The notes under the pieces are model-generated. The model saw only the letters and a program-made list of their open reading frames with translations, had not been told where the DNA came from and ran no database searches. This document shows, piece by piece, positions 18,605 to 27,891 of a DNA stretch of 57,280 bases. Made by a program: the position numbers and the translations under genes. Source of the DNA: an uncultured Bacilli bacterium (GTDB taxonomy: Bacteria; Bacillota_I; Bacilli_A; RFN20; CAG-631). The stretch spans positions 1-57,280 of the forward strand of contig CAKPXF010000015.1 of NCBI GenBank assembly GCA_934201705.1. Reading direction: 5' to 3'. The first letter of the stretch is position 1. Each line of letters begins with the position of its first letter.

Positions 18605-18633
18605 ATTATAAAAAAAAAGGCAAAGAAAGACAA
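18605..18633 (-). promoter_or_regulatory. Promoter of the HD-GYP/kinase operon
   Basis: On the minus strand TTGTCT (18628-18633) and TATAAT (18605-18610) are spaced by 17 bases and lie about 35 bases before the start codon. Confidence 0.65.
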
Positions 18634-19044
18634 CAAAAACTACTTATTGCAATTAGAGAAATTGCTATTATTTCTAATTGTTATTAATTATTATTATAAA
18701 CAAAATAGAAAATGTAAATTAGATAATAAATTAGTTAATTTTTTAATCATCAATTTCTTTATGGATAAAGAAATAATAACTTTATTAACACATTATTTCA
18801 AGTTAGCAAATCAAATTATTTTATTTAAAAACTAAAAGCATTTGTAACTTTTAATCCCTATAATATTTAAACCATGTCAAAGCAATCATTGAAACATTTA
18901 TATTTAGTTATGCCTTTTTTAAATAAAGCATAACTAAATAAATATAAATAATTTTCCATCGTTTTATGTTTGCATATTATTAGTTAATGCAATTTAACTT
19001 TTAGTAGATTTGCTTTAGAAAAATGAGTTATTAAATGTTGTTTT
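18634..19044. other. Intergenic AT-rich stretch with a 13-bp inverted repeat
   Basis: I see no convincing gene here. A perfect 13-bp inverted repeat, TATTTAGTTATGC at 18901-18913 and its complement at 18928-18940, has a 14-base loop. No clean T-run follows on either strand, so it is not a standard terminator. It could be a weak terminator for the gene ending at 19045 or a protein-binding site. A 62-codon open frame at 18647 is low complexity and lacks a ribosome binding site. Confidence 0.5.
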
Positions 19045-20511
19045 TTAGTCTTTTTCATTTGAAATTGATTCTAGTTGAGCATTTAAAACTTTATCATTAA
19101 TGTATGCTTCGACATCTATTGTACTTGATGGCTTTAAAAACGCATAGCCTTGCATTACATGAATACCAAAATTTAATACTTTTTTTATTATTTCTTGATT
19201 TTCTACGCCTTCAGCAACAATGCTCTTATTACGATCACGTGCAAATGTAACTAGCATATTTAAGACCTTTTCCATCATATAATTCTCATTAGCTTTTTCA
19301 AAAAAAGCCTTTTCAAACTTAATTATATCTATTGGTAGAGAAGAAATTCTTGATAATGAATTAACATCCAGCCCAAAGTCATCTATAGCAATTTTAAAAC
19401 CAATGTCATGAAGCTTTTTTATATTTTCACTAATTATACCATACTTTTCAAACATTGCGAATTCAACAATCTCTAAGCAAATATTTTTAGGATTTAAATG
19501 ATACCTTTTAACGATTGAATTGAAGTCTTGAGATATTTGTGGCTCAAGTAATTGCTTTGGAGAAATATTAATGGAAATCATGAAATCCATACCAGGATAT
19601 TTCTTTTGCCAAGCAATATATTGCTTACAAATTACTTCAATCCCCCATTTTCCAACCCAAATAATATCTCCTGTATGCTCCATTATATTTAAGAAATTTT
19701 TTGGAGGAATTATACCAAGAGTTGGATGATTCCATCTAATTAAGGCTTCAAAGCAAGTAATTTGTTTATTAAGGACATCGATAATTGGCTGATAAATTAA
19801 AACGAATTCATTATTACGCATTGCTTCTTTGATTTGCTGATAGTAGTTAATATGGTCATTATCAGTATTATTATGTTTACTATAAATAACAAATTTGTTT
19901 GTACCATCCTTTTTAGAACTATATAAGGCCATTTCTACATTTTTATACATTTCGTAAGGATACTGGCCACCATCGGGATATGTAACTATTCCCATTGACA
20001 CAGAAACATTTATTTTACTACCGACGAACACTTGCATTAAAAGCGGCTCTTCAATTAAATCAATAATACTACTAGCAAATGACTTTATTTTATCAATTCC
20101 TATAGTGCCTCTAATTAAAATAGCATATTGTTCTGGATTTGTTTGAGCAATTAAAGTATTTTTTGGTAGTATCTTTAATACTCTATTTAATAATATTCTT
20201 GATATTCTTTCATATTGGCGATCACCAAATGTATCCCTTATTGATTTTAAATCATTATATTCATACATTATTAAAGTCATTTCGTTATCAAATCTAAATC
20301 TTTTGATAAATGTATTAATAGCATCATTTAATCTTTCCTTACTAACTAAACCATCGTTAATGTTCTCCGTATTTTTAACTTTTGATTTTTTAGCTGATTT
20401 TAATATTGAAATAAAAAGTAAAAAGCATAGTCCAATTAATACTAATATAAATACGATAGTAAATAAAATATTCACTGAATCATGTAAAACGATATCATAC
20501 AATTTTGCCAT
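19045..20511 (-). CDS. Membrane GGDEF(degenerate)-EAL protein
   Basis: A 488-residue protein: one membrane helix (about 14-36), a GGDEF domain and an EAL domain. The cyclase signature reads NPEQY (125-129), so synthesis is lost. The EAL domain keeps EAL (255-257), NIS, LEIVE, DDFG, AEGVE and MQGYAF. It is therefore a likely c-di-GMP phosphodiesterase. It starts three bases after a larger GGDEF-EAL gene and is the last gene of the block headed by the c-di-GMP riboswitch. It may lower c-di-GMP locally and feed back on that switch; this is inference. Confidence 0.92.
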   Translation of the reverse strand: MAKLYDIVLHDSVNILFTIVFILVLIGLCFLLFISILKSAKKSKVKNTENINDGLVSKERLNDAINTFIKRFRFDNEMTLIMYEYNDLKSIRDTFGDRQYERISRILLNRVLKILPKNTLIAQTNPEQYAILIRGTIGIDKIKSFASSIIDLIEEPLLMQVFVGSKINVSVSMGIVTYPDGGQYPYEMYKNVEMALYSSKKDGTNKFVIYSKHNNTDNDHINYYQQIKEAMRNNEFVLIYQPIIDVLNKQITCFEALIRWNHPTLGIIPPKNFLNIMEHTGDIIWVGKWGIEVICKQYIAWQKKYPGMDFMISINISPKQLLEPQISQDFNSIVKRYHLNPKNICLEIVEFAMFEKYGIISENIKKLHDIGFKIAIDDFGLDVNSLSRISSLPIDIIKFEKAFFEKANENYMMEKVLNMLVTFARDRNKSIVAEGVENQEIIKKVLNFGIHVMQGYAFLKPSSTIDVEAYINDKVLNAQLESISNEKD

Positions 20512-20514
20512 ATT

Positions 20515-23262
20515 TTATACCTCCTGATTAGTCTTTTGATTAAAAACATTAATATCAAATTTATCATTATTATCTTCTTTTTCTTCACTTGATGAATAAA
20601 AATTATTACTTATATTCATCATATCATCAAGAAATGATCTATCCTTTGCTTTTGAAATTATCCACCCTTGGATAAATTGACATTTGTTTTTCCTTAAAAA
20701 ATTAACTTGATATTGTGTTTCTACACCTTCAGCCACAACTTGTAGATCAAGTTCTTTAGCCATAGCAATTAATTTTGAAACAATTATTCGCGAATTTCTA
20801 TTATGCTGTAAATGCTTTATAAATTCTTTATCAATTTTAATATAATCAACTGGTAAATCATTTAAATAAAGTAATGATGAATAACCCATTCCAAAATCAT
20901 CAATATAAACTTTAATTCCATATTTTCTAATTTGTTCTAGCTTAACTTTTACTTCATCAAATGATGTAATTAGCATTGTTTCAGTTATTTCGATGCTTAT
21001 AAATGAATAAGGTAAATCATATTCTTTATAATATGATATAAATTCATTTACAAAGCCTGAATTCATAAGCTGCGCTATTGAAATATTTACAGATATGTGA
21101 AATGTTTTATATCCTTTATTCATTAAATCTTTAGCCGCCATAAATGATTGTTTTAGTATTTGCTTACTTATTGCAACAATTAAGCCTTTTTTTTCAGCTA
21201 TACGAATATATTCATATGGTGAATCATTTTTGTATTTTTCATTGCTCCATCTTAATAGGCTTTCAAAGCCTGATACTACATTATTTTTCAAATCAAATTG
21301 TGGTTGAAAATATACAACAAATTCATTGTTTTCAATACCTTTTTCAATATCTTGAGCAATAATTTCATCACGTTTGATAATTTGGTATATGCCATTGTCG
21401 AAAATACATATTTTTCTATTTTCATAATTTTTAGCTTTAGAAGTAGCTATTGCAGCACTTTTAATAATATCACTTGGTGTTATAGTTGGATATTTTGTAT
21501 AGTCAATATTGAAAATGCCTATGGCAATATCAAGTTTTATTTCGTTTAAATTAATTGAAAATGGCTTAGTCAAAAAATCATATAAATTTTTGCAACGGCC
21601 TTCACTTAAATCTTCGTATTCAACAAACTTATTTACAAATAATGCAAATTTATCTCCACCAAGTGCAAATAACTGTTCGTCATTGTCTTTAAATTCATTT
21701 AACATACTAGCTAGCTTACAAATGACTTCATTACCAAATTCATAGCCAAATAAAATATTATATTTTTTAAATTTAATAATATCAAAATAAATAATAGTTT
21801 TATTATCATTTTTATTTCTTAAGGTAGTGTATTTAGATAATATATTTATTAAAGAATTTATATTTGCCAAACTTGTTAACTTATCAACATAGGCCAATTC
21901 TTCAACCTTTTTATTAAAGTATTGCTTTGAAAACTCTAAGTCACCAAGCAATAAATATGTTCCTTTATTTTTTAATACGATAAAGTGTATGTATTTGCGT
22001 TGATTATCAGTAAATATAAATTCAGCAATGAATGGTTTTAATGTTTTTAGGTTTTTAAGTAACGAAATAGAATTATCATCATTAAATGTTTCGAATTGAT
22101 TAATATTATTATATGTAATGGAGTTTTCAATTTCTTTTTTAAACAAATTATTCATAAATAATATTTTGCCATTATTTTTACAAATAATCACGTAGTTATT
22201 GGCATATTTTAGTTTATATTTTGACAATGAAAAAATATTAGTAATTTTATAAATAAGAAGTACAGAAATTAAAATTCCAAGAATAATTGAAACCGCCATA
22301 AATATAGCATAAACATTAGTAATATCATTAATATTGCGATAAAAGGCTTCAAAATAATAATCATTAACAACTGCCAAAAAGTATAAGTTTAAATCATTAT
22401 AATTAAGTAATATTTGCTTACTTACTAAAAAATTAGTATTATCACCATTTGTAATTGTTTCAATAATAACGCCATTAGATGAATTTTCATGTAATAGATC
22501 AATATAAATATTTGCTTTTTCATCTAAATAGCTTTTTAAATTATCATATGCTAATGATGTTTGAAAAAATAATCCAGAATCATTCATAATTGCAAATGAA
22601 ACGCTTTTGGCGTTATAAAAATTACTTAGGCTGTTTTCAATATATGGAGTCATATCATATAACCCATAAAGATAGCAATTATATGTATATATTGATTTAC
22701 TACCATCTAAATGAGTTGCTTCAACATCATAAGAATATGGGTAATAAAAAATTGCTGCATATATTTTTGTGTCATTTAAATATTCAATGAAAAAAGAATT
22801 TAAATTTATAAGTGATATTTTATTGTTTTCAATTTTATCAAAAGAATAATTTTGATTAAAATTAATATTTATATCATTTAATTTACCATCATAATAATAA
22901 GACTTTTTATTTAAACTAAGTTCATTATTATCCTCATATATTGATTTTTCATAAAAGCCAACACCCAAAAATGTATTATTTAAAGAATCATAAGTTTCTT
23001 TTAATGCTTTATTGTTAATTTCTTTTTTATTTAAGCTATTAAATTTATCATTTAATGTTTCATAATAAATAGGTAAAGTATTATCAATGGTAGATACTAT
23101 TTCATTTTGATTATTTTCCAATTTTAGCGAAATATCATTTGCTAAGTTAGTTTTAATTACCTTTAAATAGGATAATGTAGTAACAGTTAAAAAAAGAGCA
23201 ATTGCACTTAAGATAAGTATTAATAAGGGCCAATTTAATTTTTTTAACGATTTATTTTCCAT
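20515..23262 (-). CDS. Sensor-GGDEF(degenerate)-EAL protein
   Basis: A 915-residue membrane protein with helices at about 12-33 and 318-340 enclosing an extracellular sensor of about 280 residues (Cache-like by size and layout). A PAS-like linker, a GGDEF domain and an EAL domain follow. The cyclase motif is GGDKF (535-539), with the catalytic Glu replaced by Lys, so synthesis is unlikely. The EAL domain is ESL (667-669), with EITET, DDFGMGYSSL, KIDKEF and AEGVET conserved. It is probably an active phosphodiesterase controlled by an outside signal. It overlaps the upstream signal peptidase gene by 11 bases, so it belongs to the secretion operon. Confidence 0.92.
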   Translation of the reverse strand: MENKSLKKLNWPLLILILSAIALFLTVTTLSYLKVIKTNLANDISLKLENNQNEIVSTIDNTLPIYYETLNDKFNSLNKKEINNKALKETYDSLNNTFLGVGFYEKSIYEDNNELSLNKKSYYYDGKLNDININFNQNYSFDKIENNKISLINLNSFFIEYLNDTKIYAAIFYYPYSYDVEATHLDGSKSIYTYNCYLYGLYDMTPYIENSLSNFYNAKSVSFAIMNDSGLFFQTSLAYDNLKSYLDEKANIYIDLLHENSSNGVIIETITNGDNTNFLVSKQILLNYNDLNLYFLAVVNDYYFEAFYRNINDITNVYAIFMAVSIILGILISVLLIYKITNIFSLSKYKLKYANNYVIICKNNGKILFMNNLFKKEIENSITYNNINQFETFNDDNSISLLKNLKTLKPFIAEFIFTDNQRKYIHFIVLKNKGTYLLLGDLEFSKQYFNKKVEELAYVDKLTSLANINSLINILSKYTTLRNKNDNKTIIYFDIIKFKKYNILFGYEFGNEVICKLASMLNEFKDNDEQLFALGGDKFALFVNKFVEYEDLSEGRCKNLYDFLTKPFSINLNEIKLDIAIGIFNIDYTKYPTITPSDIIKSAAIATSKAKNYENRKICIFDNGIYQIIKRDEIIAQDIEKGIENNEFVVYFQPQFDLKNNVVSGFESLLRWSNEKYKNDSPYEYIRIAEKKGLIVAISKQILKQSFMAAKDLMNKGYKTFHISVNISIAQLMNSGFVNEFISYYKEYDLPYSFISIEITETMLITSFDEVKVKLEQIRKYGIKVYIDDFGMGYSSLLYLNDLPVDYIKIDKEFIKHLQHNRNSRIIVSKLIAMAKELDLQVVAEGVETQYQVNFLRKNKCQFIQGWIISKAKDRSFLDDMMNISNNFYSSSEEKEDNNDKFDINVFNQKTNQEV

Positions 23263-23869
23263 TATTTATTTCTCTTTCACTTTCTATTTCCTTTAAAATT
23301 TCCTCTTTTAATTTTTCTTTTCGTATTTTTTCATTATTATTATCAATATGTTTTTTTATTTCAATAAAAATAATTATAAAAGAAAATACAGCAATCATTA
23401 CAATTATAAGCATTTTTATAGATGAAAATAGGCTTATAACTTTTCCTAAAAAAGATGATATAAAAACGACCTTTCCTATATAGTTTTCCTTAGTTACCTT
23501 ATAAGTATCTGAAATAGGATTATTGTCACCTTTTGTAGTTAAATATATTTCATTATCTATTACTTCAACTTTAATAACGCGATGCGTTATTACTTGATTT
23601 ACAACTTCTTGTGTTCCATCAATGCATATAAATGAAATAATATCATTTTCTTTAACATCTTCAATTTTATTTTTTTTAGAAATAACTAAATCTTTTACCT
23701 TTATTGTATCTTCCATTGAATTTGTTTGAACAATAAAGAAATTATGGTTTAGTACTGATGGTATTTTTTTAGTAAATATAGAAGATAAAGAATTTATAAA
23801 TAAAAATATAATGAATATATAAACAATCGATTGAAATATTTTATTAATTCTTTTTAATATCTTTTTCAT
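23252..23869 (-). CDS. SipW-type signal peptidase I (second)
   Basis: A 205-residue membrane peptidase. Membrane helices at about 12-30 and 143-168. The catalytic Ser51 (QTNSMEDT) and His96 (VITHRVI) are present, with the Asp region KGDNN. The His instead of Lys in the dyad marks the ER/SipW type rather than standard LepB. These enzymes cleave TasA/camelysin-like precursors in Bacillus. It overlaps its neighbours on both sides (4 and 11 bases), so it is in an operon with the DUF2357-like gene and the GGDEF-EAL gene. The tail is basic and charged. Confidence 0.9.
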   Translation of the reverse strand: MKKILKRINKIFQSIVYIFIIFLFINSLSSIFTKKIPSVLNHNFFIVQTNSMEDTIKVKDLVISKKNKIEDVKENDIISFICIDGTQEVVNQVITHRVIKVEVIDNEIYLTTKGDNNPISDTYKVTKENYIGKVVFISSFLGKVISLFSSIKMLIIVMIAVFSFIIIFIEIKKHIDNNNEKIRKEKLKEEILKEIESEREINNGK

Positions 23870-25386
23870 GATTGTTTATTTATTTCCTTATTTAAGGTTG
23901 AAAGTGATTCTTGACTATCTTTTTTACTTTCATTAGTATTGAATTCTTTATTTCTTACTACTATAGGCTTATTTTCAACTTTTCTTTTATTGATGTTTTT
24001 CTTGCTTTCTAATTCTTTATCATATTTTTCTAATTGTTTATTTAATTTTTCTATCTCTTTAGTGATGTTTGCAAGTTCAATTTCTTTTAAGTAAGCAATT
24101 TGTTTAATAATTGATAAACGTCGTTTAGTATATTTGTATTTTGCTTTCTTTTTCTCTTTAGATGAAGCATTTTCTATAGCTTCAACTTGAAGATTTTTTA
24201 ATGCTTCTTTATAAACAGAATTAGACATTCCTTGCATTTTCTTATAAATAGATGTTAATGATTGTTTAAATGATTTACCATCATTTATTGCTTTATTGTA
24301 TTCATTATTAACAGTTTCAAGTGTTTTTTGATAATAATATTCGTTAAAGGAAGCGCCTTCCATTTCAATTTCTCCACCTGTTAAAGTATCACCAGCAATA
24401 TTTTTCACAACATGAGGATTCTTTTTATTTTTATATCGATAAGCTTTTAATTTATAATCATCTTGTCTATCTTGTTGATTTAAAACCATTAAGGAATAAT
24501 CACATATAAACATATTAACAACATTATTTTCAAATTCTTCATCAAATTCAAGATTTCTTTCTAAAACATCAGCATTATATCCAAGCTGGCGATATTGATC
24601 CATAAATTGCCACAATTGTAAACAAGAATTATAATCAATATTATGGGTAATAATATTAGTTTTTAAAATTGGAGGTACAACTAATGGCGAAGAAGCTCTA
24701 ATAGATTTATAAAAATCACTATTAACAAAGCCTTTAATATAGTTTCTAATTGTATTAATCCTATCAAGAATTTTCAAATTCTTTCTATTTATCTCGTCAT
24801 TAATTTCTTCAGAAACCTTTAAATCAATACCACAATCAATTGTATAATTACGCCATTTAAATGATGATGATGCATTTAGATGATCAGATTGCTTAGTTAC
24901 AATATTTTCTTTAATGCCTTGGTATCTTATTTCAACAAAGGCAGCAAGCTTTGAAATTAAAGAAACTACAAATCTATTTTCATAAATATTTAATTTATCT
25001 TCATAAGTAATAGATAATATTTTTTTTGGTACAACTACGCCATTATTTTGAATAGTTTGAACATTTTCAGTATGTGATGATAAATGAGAAACACTACGGG
25101 CATTTATTTTTTTTGCTTTTTCAATACGAACTACATCTTCATTTGCCGCCGTATAAAGCTTAGGATTTCTAATTATTTTGTCAATACTTTGCATATGATT
25201 TTCAATAGTATCAATCCATTTTGAGTCGAAAACATATGATTCCTTTACCTGCTTTTGATAAATCTCTTTTTTTCCTGCATTAATGGCATTAGATAATTCT
25301 AAATAAAAAGTATCATTTACACTGATTTTATCAAATGATTTTTTTAATTTATTATAATATTTTTTTTCATAATTCATTTGCGACAT
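23866..25386 (-). CDS. DUF2357-like protein paired with McrB-type ATPase
   Basis: A 506-residue soluble protein. The middle part (ENRFVVSLISKLAAFVEIRY, then TIRNYIKGF and FMDQYRQLGYN) resembles the DUF2357 family. That family includes proteins near McrB-like ATPases, some of them fused to restriction-endonuclease-like folds. I cannot see a clear PD-(D/E)XK catalytic triad, so nuclease activity is not claimed. The C-terminus is a long Lys/Glu coiled coil (about 415-505). It is 9 bases downstream of the AAA+ gene and overlaps a SipW gene, an unusual partner for such a pair. The domain name is from recall and should be tested. Confidence 0.65.
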   Translation of the reverse strand: MSQMNYEKKYYNKLKKSFDKISVNDTFYLELSNAINAGKKEIYQKQVKESYVFDSKWIDTIENHMQSIDKIIRNPKLYTAANEDVVRIEKAKKINARSVSHLSSHTENVQTIQNNGVVVPKKILSITYEDKLNIYENRFVVSLISKLAAFVEIRYQGIKENIVTKQSDHLNASSSFKWRNYTIDCGIDLKVSEEINDEINRKNLKILDRINTIRNYIKGFVNSDFYKSIRASSPLVVPPILKTNIITHNIDYNSCLQLWQFMDQYRQLGYNADVLERNLEFDEEFENNVVNMFICDYSLMVLNQQDRQDDYKLKAYRYKNKKNPHVVKNIAGDTLTGGEIEMEGASFNEYYYQKTLETVNNEYNKAINDGKSFKQSLTSIYKKMQGMSNSVYKEALKNLQVEAIENASSKEKKKAKYKYTKRRLSIIKQIAYLKEIELANITKEIEKLNKQLEKYDKELESKKNINKRKVENKPIVVRNKEFNTNESKKDSQESLSTLNKEINKQS

Positions 25387-25395
25387 TGTTTCACC

Positions 25396-26967
25396 TTAAT
25401 TCATTCTTTGTAATTCTTTTAAATAATTAACTGATTCCTTAAAGTTGTCTTTACCAAATAATTTTGCAAGTAAAGCAATTAAGCCATCAATTTCTTTCTT
25501 TAAAAAAGCAATATTTAATGTTTCAAATTTACGTAAAATCTTTGTTTGTAGCATATAATCTAAGCCTTCATATTCACTAAATCCGCATGCCATATATGTT
25601 GGAACAAAAACATTAATTTGTTTCATAATACGATTACCAAAGGTAATTTTAAAGTTATCTCGAATATAATCGTCAAGTTTTTTAAATTTAGTTAATGTAT
25701 CAAGACCTAATTTATAATTATTAATTGCGCTTTTAAATAATGTGTTTAAGTAGTCATATGATAAATCAAGAGGTTCTGTAAATGGTGCATCAAAGTATTC
25801 AGCTTTAGAATTTAAAATAATTGTTGTAGCTCTATCATATACTTTATCTGTAATTGTAAATGTTGAATCGTCCTTATTGGCAGTACCAATAAACCAAACG
25901 TTTTGCGGAACTAAAATTTTACCATTGATTAAATGCTTTGGATCATTAGGAAGAGCAGATGGCACTAAGTCAATTTTCCATTCACTAACATCTGGCATTT
26001 CCATGATTGATAAAAATTCTGCAAAGTAATATTCAATTCTTGCTAAATTCATTTCATCAAGAACTATATAGTTTATATCATCTCTATATGTTACTTCATA
26101 TAAACTCTTTAAAAAATCTGTTTCATTAAATTTTTTAGTAAATTCGTTTAAATAGCCAATGATTTCAGACTTATCACGCCATGAAGGTTGAATTGGGACA
26201 ATTGAAGCATTATTTTTAAAGAATTTACTTAAGACATAAGGAAGTGACGTTTTACCAGTACCAGAAATACCTTCAAGGATAATAAGCTTTCCAGTAGCCA
26301 TTCCAGCAAAGAAACGAGAAATAGTTATTTTATTATAGTATAATTGCATCTGAGAAGCAGCAAAGTTAATAAAGCGATCAACAATTTGTGCTAGGCCTAG
26401 TAATTCATCTGGAGACATTTGAGTTGAAAAGGGAATATCCTTATATTTTTCATCAACTTCAATAAGTTTCGTAAATCTATTTCCATCATCAGAAGCATTA
26501 ATAGCCTCATCATTTTTATTTTCTTTAAATGAAGCAAAGTCTTCATCATTGACTAAATTACCAGTTAACATATCAACATTTTTACCATCCATTAAATTAC
26601 CAACTTTTAATGATAAAATTGTTGATTTTTCATTTGTTAATAGCTTGACCTGCTTATTTAGTTCGGCAATTTCAGACATTAATTCATCTTTTTCAATTTC
26701 TATTTTTCTAAACTTGAAAAATCTTTGTAGTATTTGATAAAGTTTTATTAATAAAAAGACGATGAATGTCAATATGATTAGTGTTACAATAATAAACATT
26801 AACCATGAAAAAAAATTGAATTGTCCTGAAAAATTTGCTAAATTGTCGAAATAATCGTCCACTTGAAAACCATCTTTGAATGCTTTTGCAAAACTAACCC
26901 AAAAAGAAACAAAATGGCTCCACCATATTTTTATAAATTCAATAAAGTATCTTGCAAACTCATTCAT
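25396..26967 (-). CDS. Membrane-anchored McrB-like AAA+ ATPase
   Basis: A 523-residue protein. It has an amphipathic or membrane-associated N-terminus, one clear membrane helix (about 53-76), a coiled coil (about 88-112), then a dynein-related AAA+ module. Walker A is GISGTGKTS (233-241) and Walker B YIVLDE (300-305) leads into MNLARIEYYFAEFL. A sensor region GTANKDDS follows. The ELEGISGTGKT/LDEMNLAR pattern is that of McrB and related ATPases, which drive DNA restriction or protein remodelling. Membrane anchoring is atypical for McrB. It is encoded 11 bases after a SipW-type peptidase and 9 bases before the DUF2357-like gene, so a role in secretion or surface assembly is inferred. Confidence 0.85.
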   Translation of the reverse strand: MNEFARYFIEFIKIWWSHFVSFWVSFAKAFKDGFQVDDYFDNLANFSGQFNFFSWLMFIIVTLIILTFIVFLLIKLYQILQRFFKFRKIEIEKDELMSEIAELNKQVKLLTNEKSTILSLKVGNLMDGKNVDMLTGNLVNDEDFASFKENKNDEAINASDDGNRFTKLIEVDEKYKDIPFSTQMSPDELLGLAQIVDRFINFAASQMQLYYNKITISRFFAGMATGKLIILEGISGTGKTSLPYVLSKFFKNNASIVPIQPSWRDKSEIIGYLNEFTKKFNETDFLKSLYEVTYRDDINYIVLDEMNLARIEYYFAEFLSIMEMPDVSEWKIDLVPSALPNDPKHLINGKILVPQNVWFIGTANKDDSTFTITDKVYDRATTIILNSKAEYFDAPFTEPLDLSYDYLNTLFKSAINNYKLGLDTLTKFKKLDDYIRDNFKITFGNRIMKQINVFVPTYMACGFSEYEGLDYMLQTKILRKFETLNIAFLKKEIDGLIALLAKLFGKDNFKESVNYLKELQRMN

Positions 26968-26978
26968 AATATCAACTC

Positions 26979-27719
26979 CTAGTTATTTCCTTCTTGGCTT
27001 TTCTTTTTCTCAGCTTCAATTTCTGCAAGAATTTGTGCTCTCAATTCTTCTTTTTCTTTTAATCTTTCTTCTTCTGTTTTTTCATTTTTTTCTTCATTTT
27101 TAGTTTCATTATAAGTTTTAATAAATTTAATTAATTCATAAACAAAGAATAAAATTGTTGGTAAAACAACAATTATAAAAAAGCCAATAGGAGATTGAAA
27201 GTAAGTGATAATTGTACCTAAGCCCTTAACTTTTCCTGTATAAACAGCTAAAACGTTACGACTTGCAACAACTGCCGCTCCATATGGCCTTAATTCATTG
27301 ATGCTATATTCTTTTGAATTTAAATCGATATTAGCATCATCAATAGCTTTATCGCCTATTGTATAATATAATGTGTATCCATTATCTTTAACTACATTAA
27401 AAATTCTATGTGTAATAATCTTATTATCATCACCATAATAAGTTATCATTTGATTAACTTGTAAATTATCCATATTTGAGCCATCTTTATTTGCAAGTTT
27501 GACAGTTATTAAATCACCAACTTTAAATGAATCTTCATGCTTTCCATCCATTGAATCAGATACAACTGTCATATATCCATTTCCAAATAAATTTGGTATT
27601 TTATTATTCTTCTTAGCATTAATATTTGATATTGCAAACATGATTATGCAAACCATAAATAGTGCAAACAAAACATCCAATGTAATTGTTACTATTTTTT
27701 TTGTTTTTGATTTTTCCAT
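26979..27719 (-). CDS. SipW-type signal peptidase I (first)
   Basis: A 246-residue membrane peptidase. The open frame reaches 27755, but AGAGAGGAT places the start at the ATG at 27719. N-terminal helix about 9-31. The catalytic Ser56 (VSDSMDG) and His104 (IITHRI) form the ER/SipW-type dyad, with Asp123 in TIGDKAIDD. A second helix lies at about 180-205 and a charged Lys/Glu coiled tail follows. It is the likely processing enzyme for the TasA-type precursor encoded about 600 bases upstream. It differs from the second copy in having a longer core loop. Confidence 0.9.
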   Translation of the reverse strand: MEKSKTKKIVTITLDVLFALFMVCIIMFAISNINAKKNNKIPNLFGNGYMTVVSDSMDGKHEDSFKVGDLITVKLANKDGSNMDNLQVNQMITYYGDDNKIITHRIFNVVKDNGYTLYYTIGDKAIDDANIDLNSKEYSINELRPYGAAVVASRNVLAVYTGKVKGLGTIITYFQSPIGFFIIVVLPTILFFVYELIKFIKTYNETKNEEKNEKTEEERLKEKEELRAQILAEIEAEKKKSQEGNN

Positions 27720-27761
27720 ATTTTTTATCCTCTCTTTATAAGCTTTTAAAAGCATTGATAA

Positions 27762-27891
27762 TTATAATTTGTATTTCTTTTTTAATGTATAGAAATATGC
27801 TCTATTAATGCCAATTACCTTACATAATTTTATAATTGGGTAGTCATTAGATAATTTTATAATTATTTTTAAATCTTCTAATTGATAGTTT
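27762..27891 (-). pseudogene. IS3-type OrfB N-terminal remnant (-1 frame)
   Basis: Overlapping the end of the HTH gene in the -1 frame, about 42 codons read NYQLEDLKIIIKLSNDY... then LCKVIGINRAYFYTLKKK before a stop. This is the second HTH with which IS3-family OrfB begins (pattern LCKvlgvnRsxYY). The catalytic DDE part is absent. A -1 frameshift joins OrfA and OrfB in active IS3 elements; no canonical A-rich slippery heptamer is visible. It is a truncated transposase end or a retained extension of the HTH protein. Confidence 0.6.

Noticed and set aside
18647..18835. 62-codon plus-strand open frame in the gap between c-di-GMP genes
   Set aside because: Low-complexity AT-rich frame without ribosome binding site, family resemblance or operon context.
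21144..21745. Several plus-strand frames across the 915-residue GGDEF-EAL gene
   Set aside because: Antisense shadows of a gene with clear domains in the other strand.
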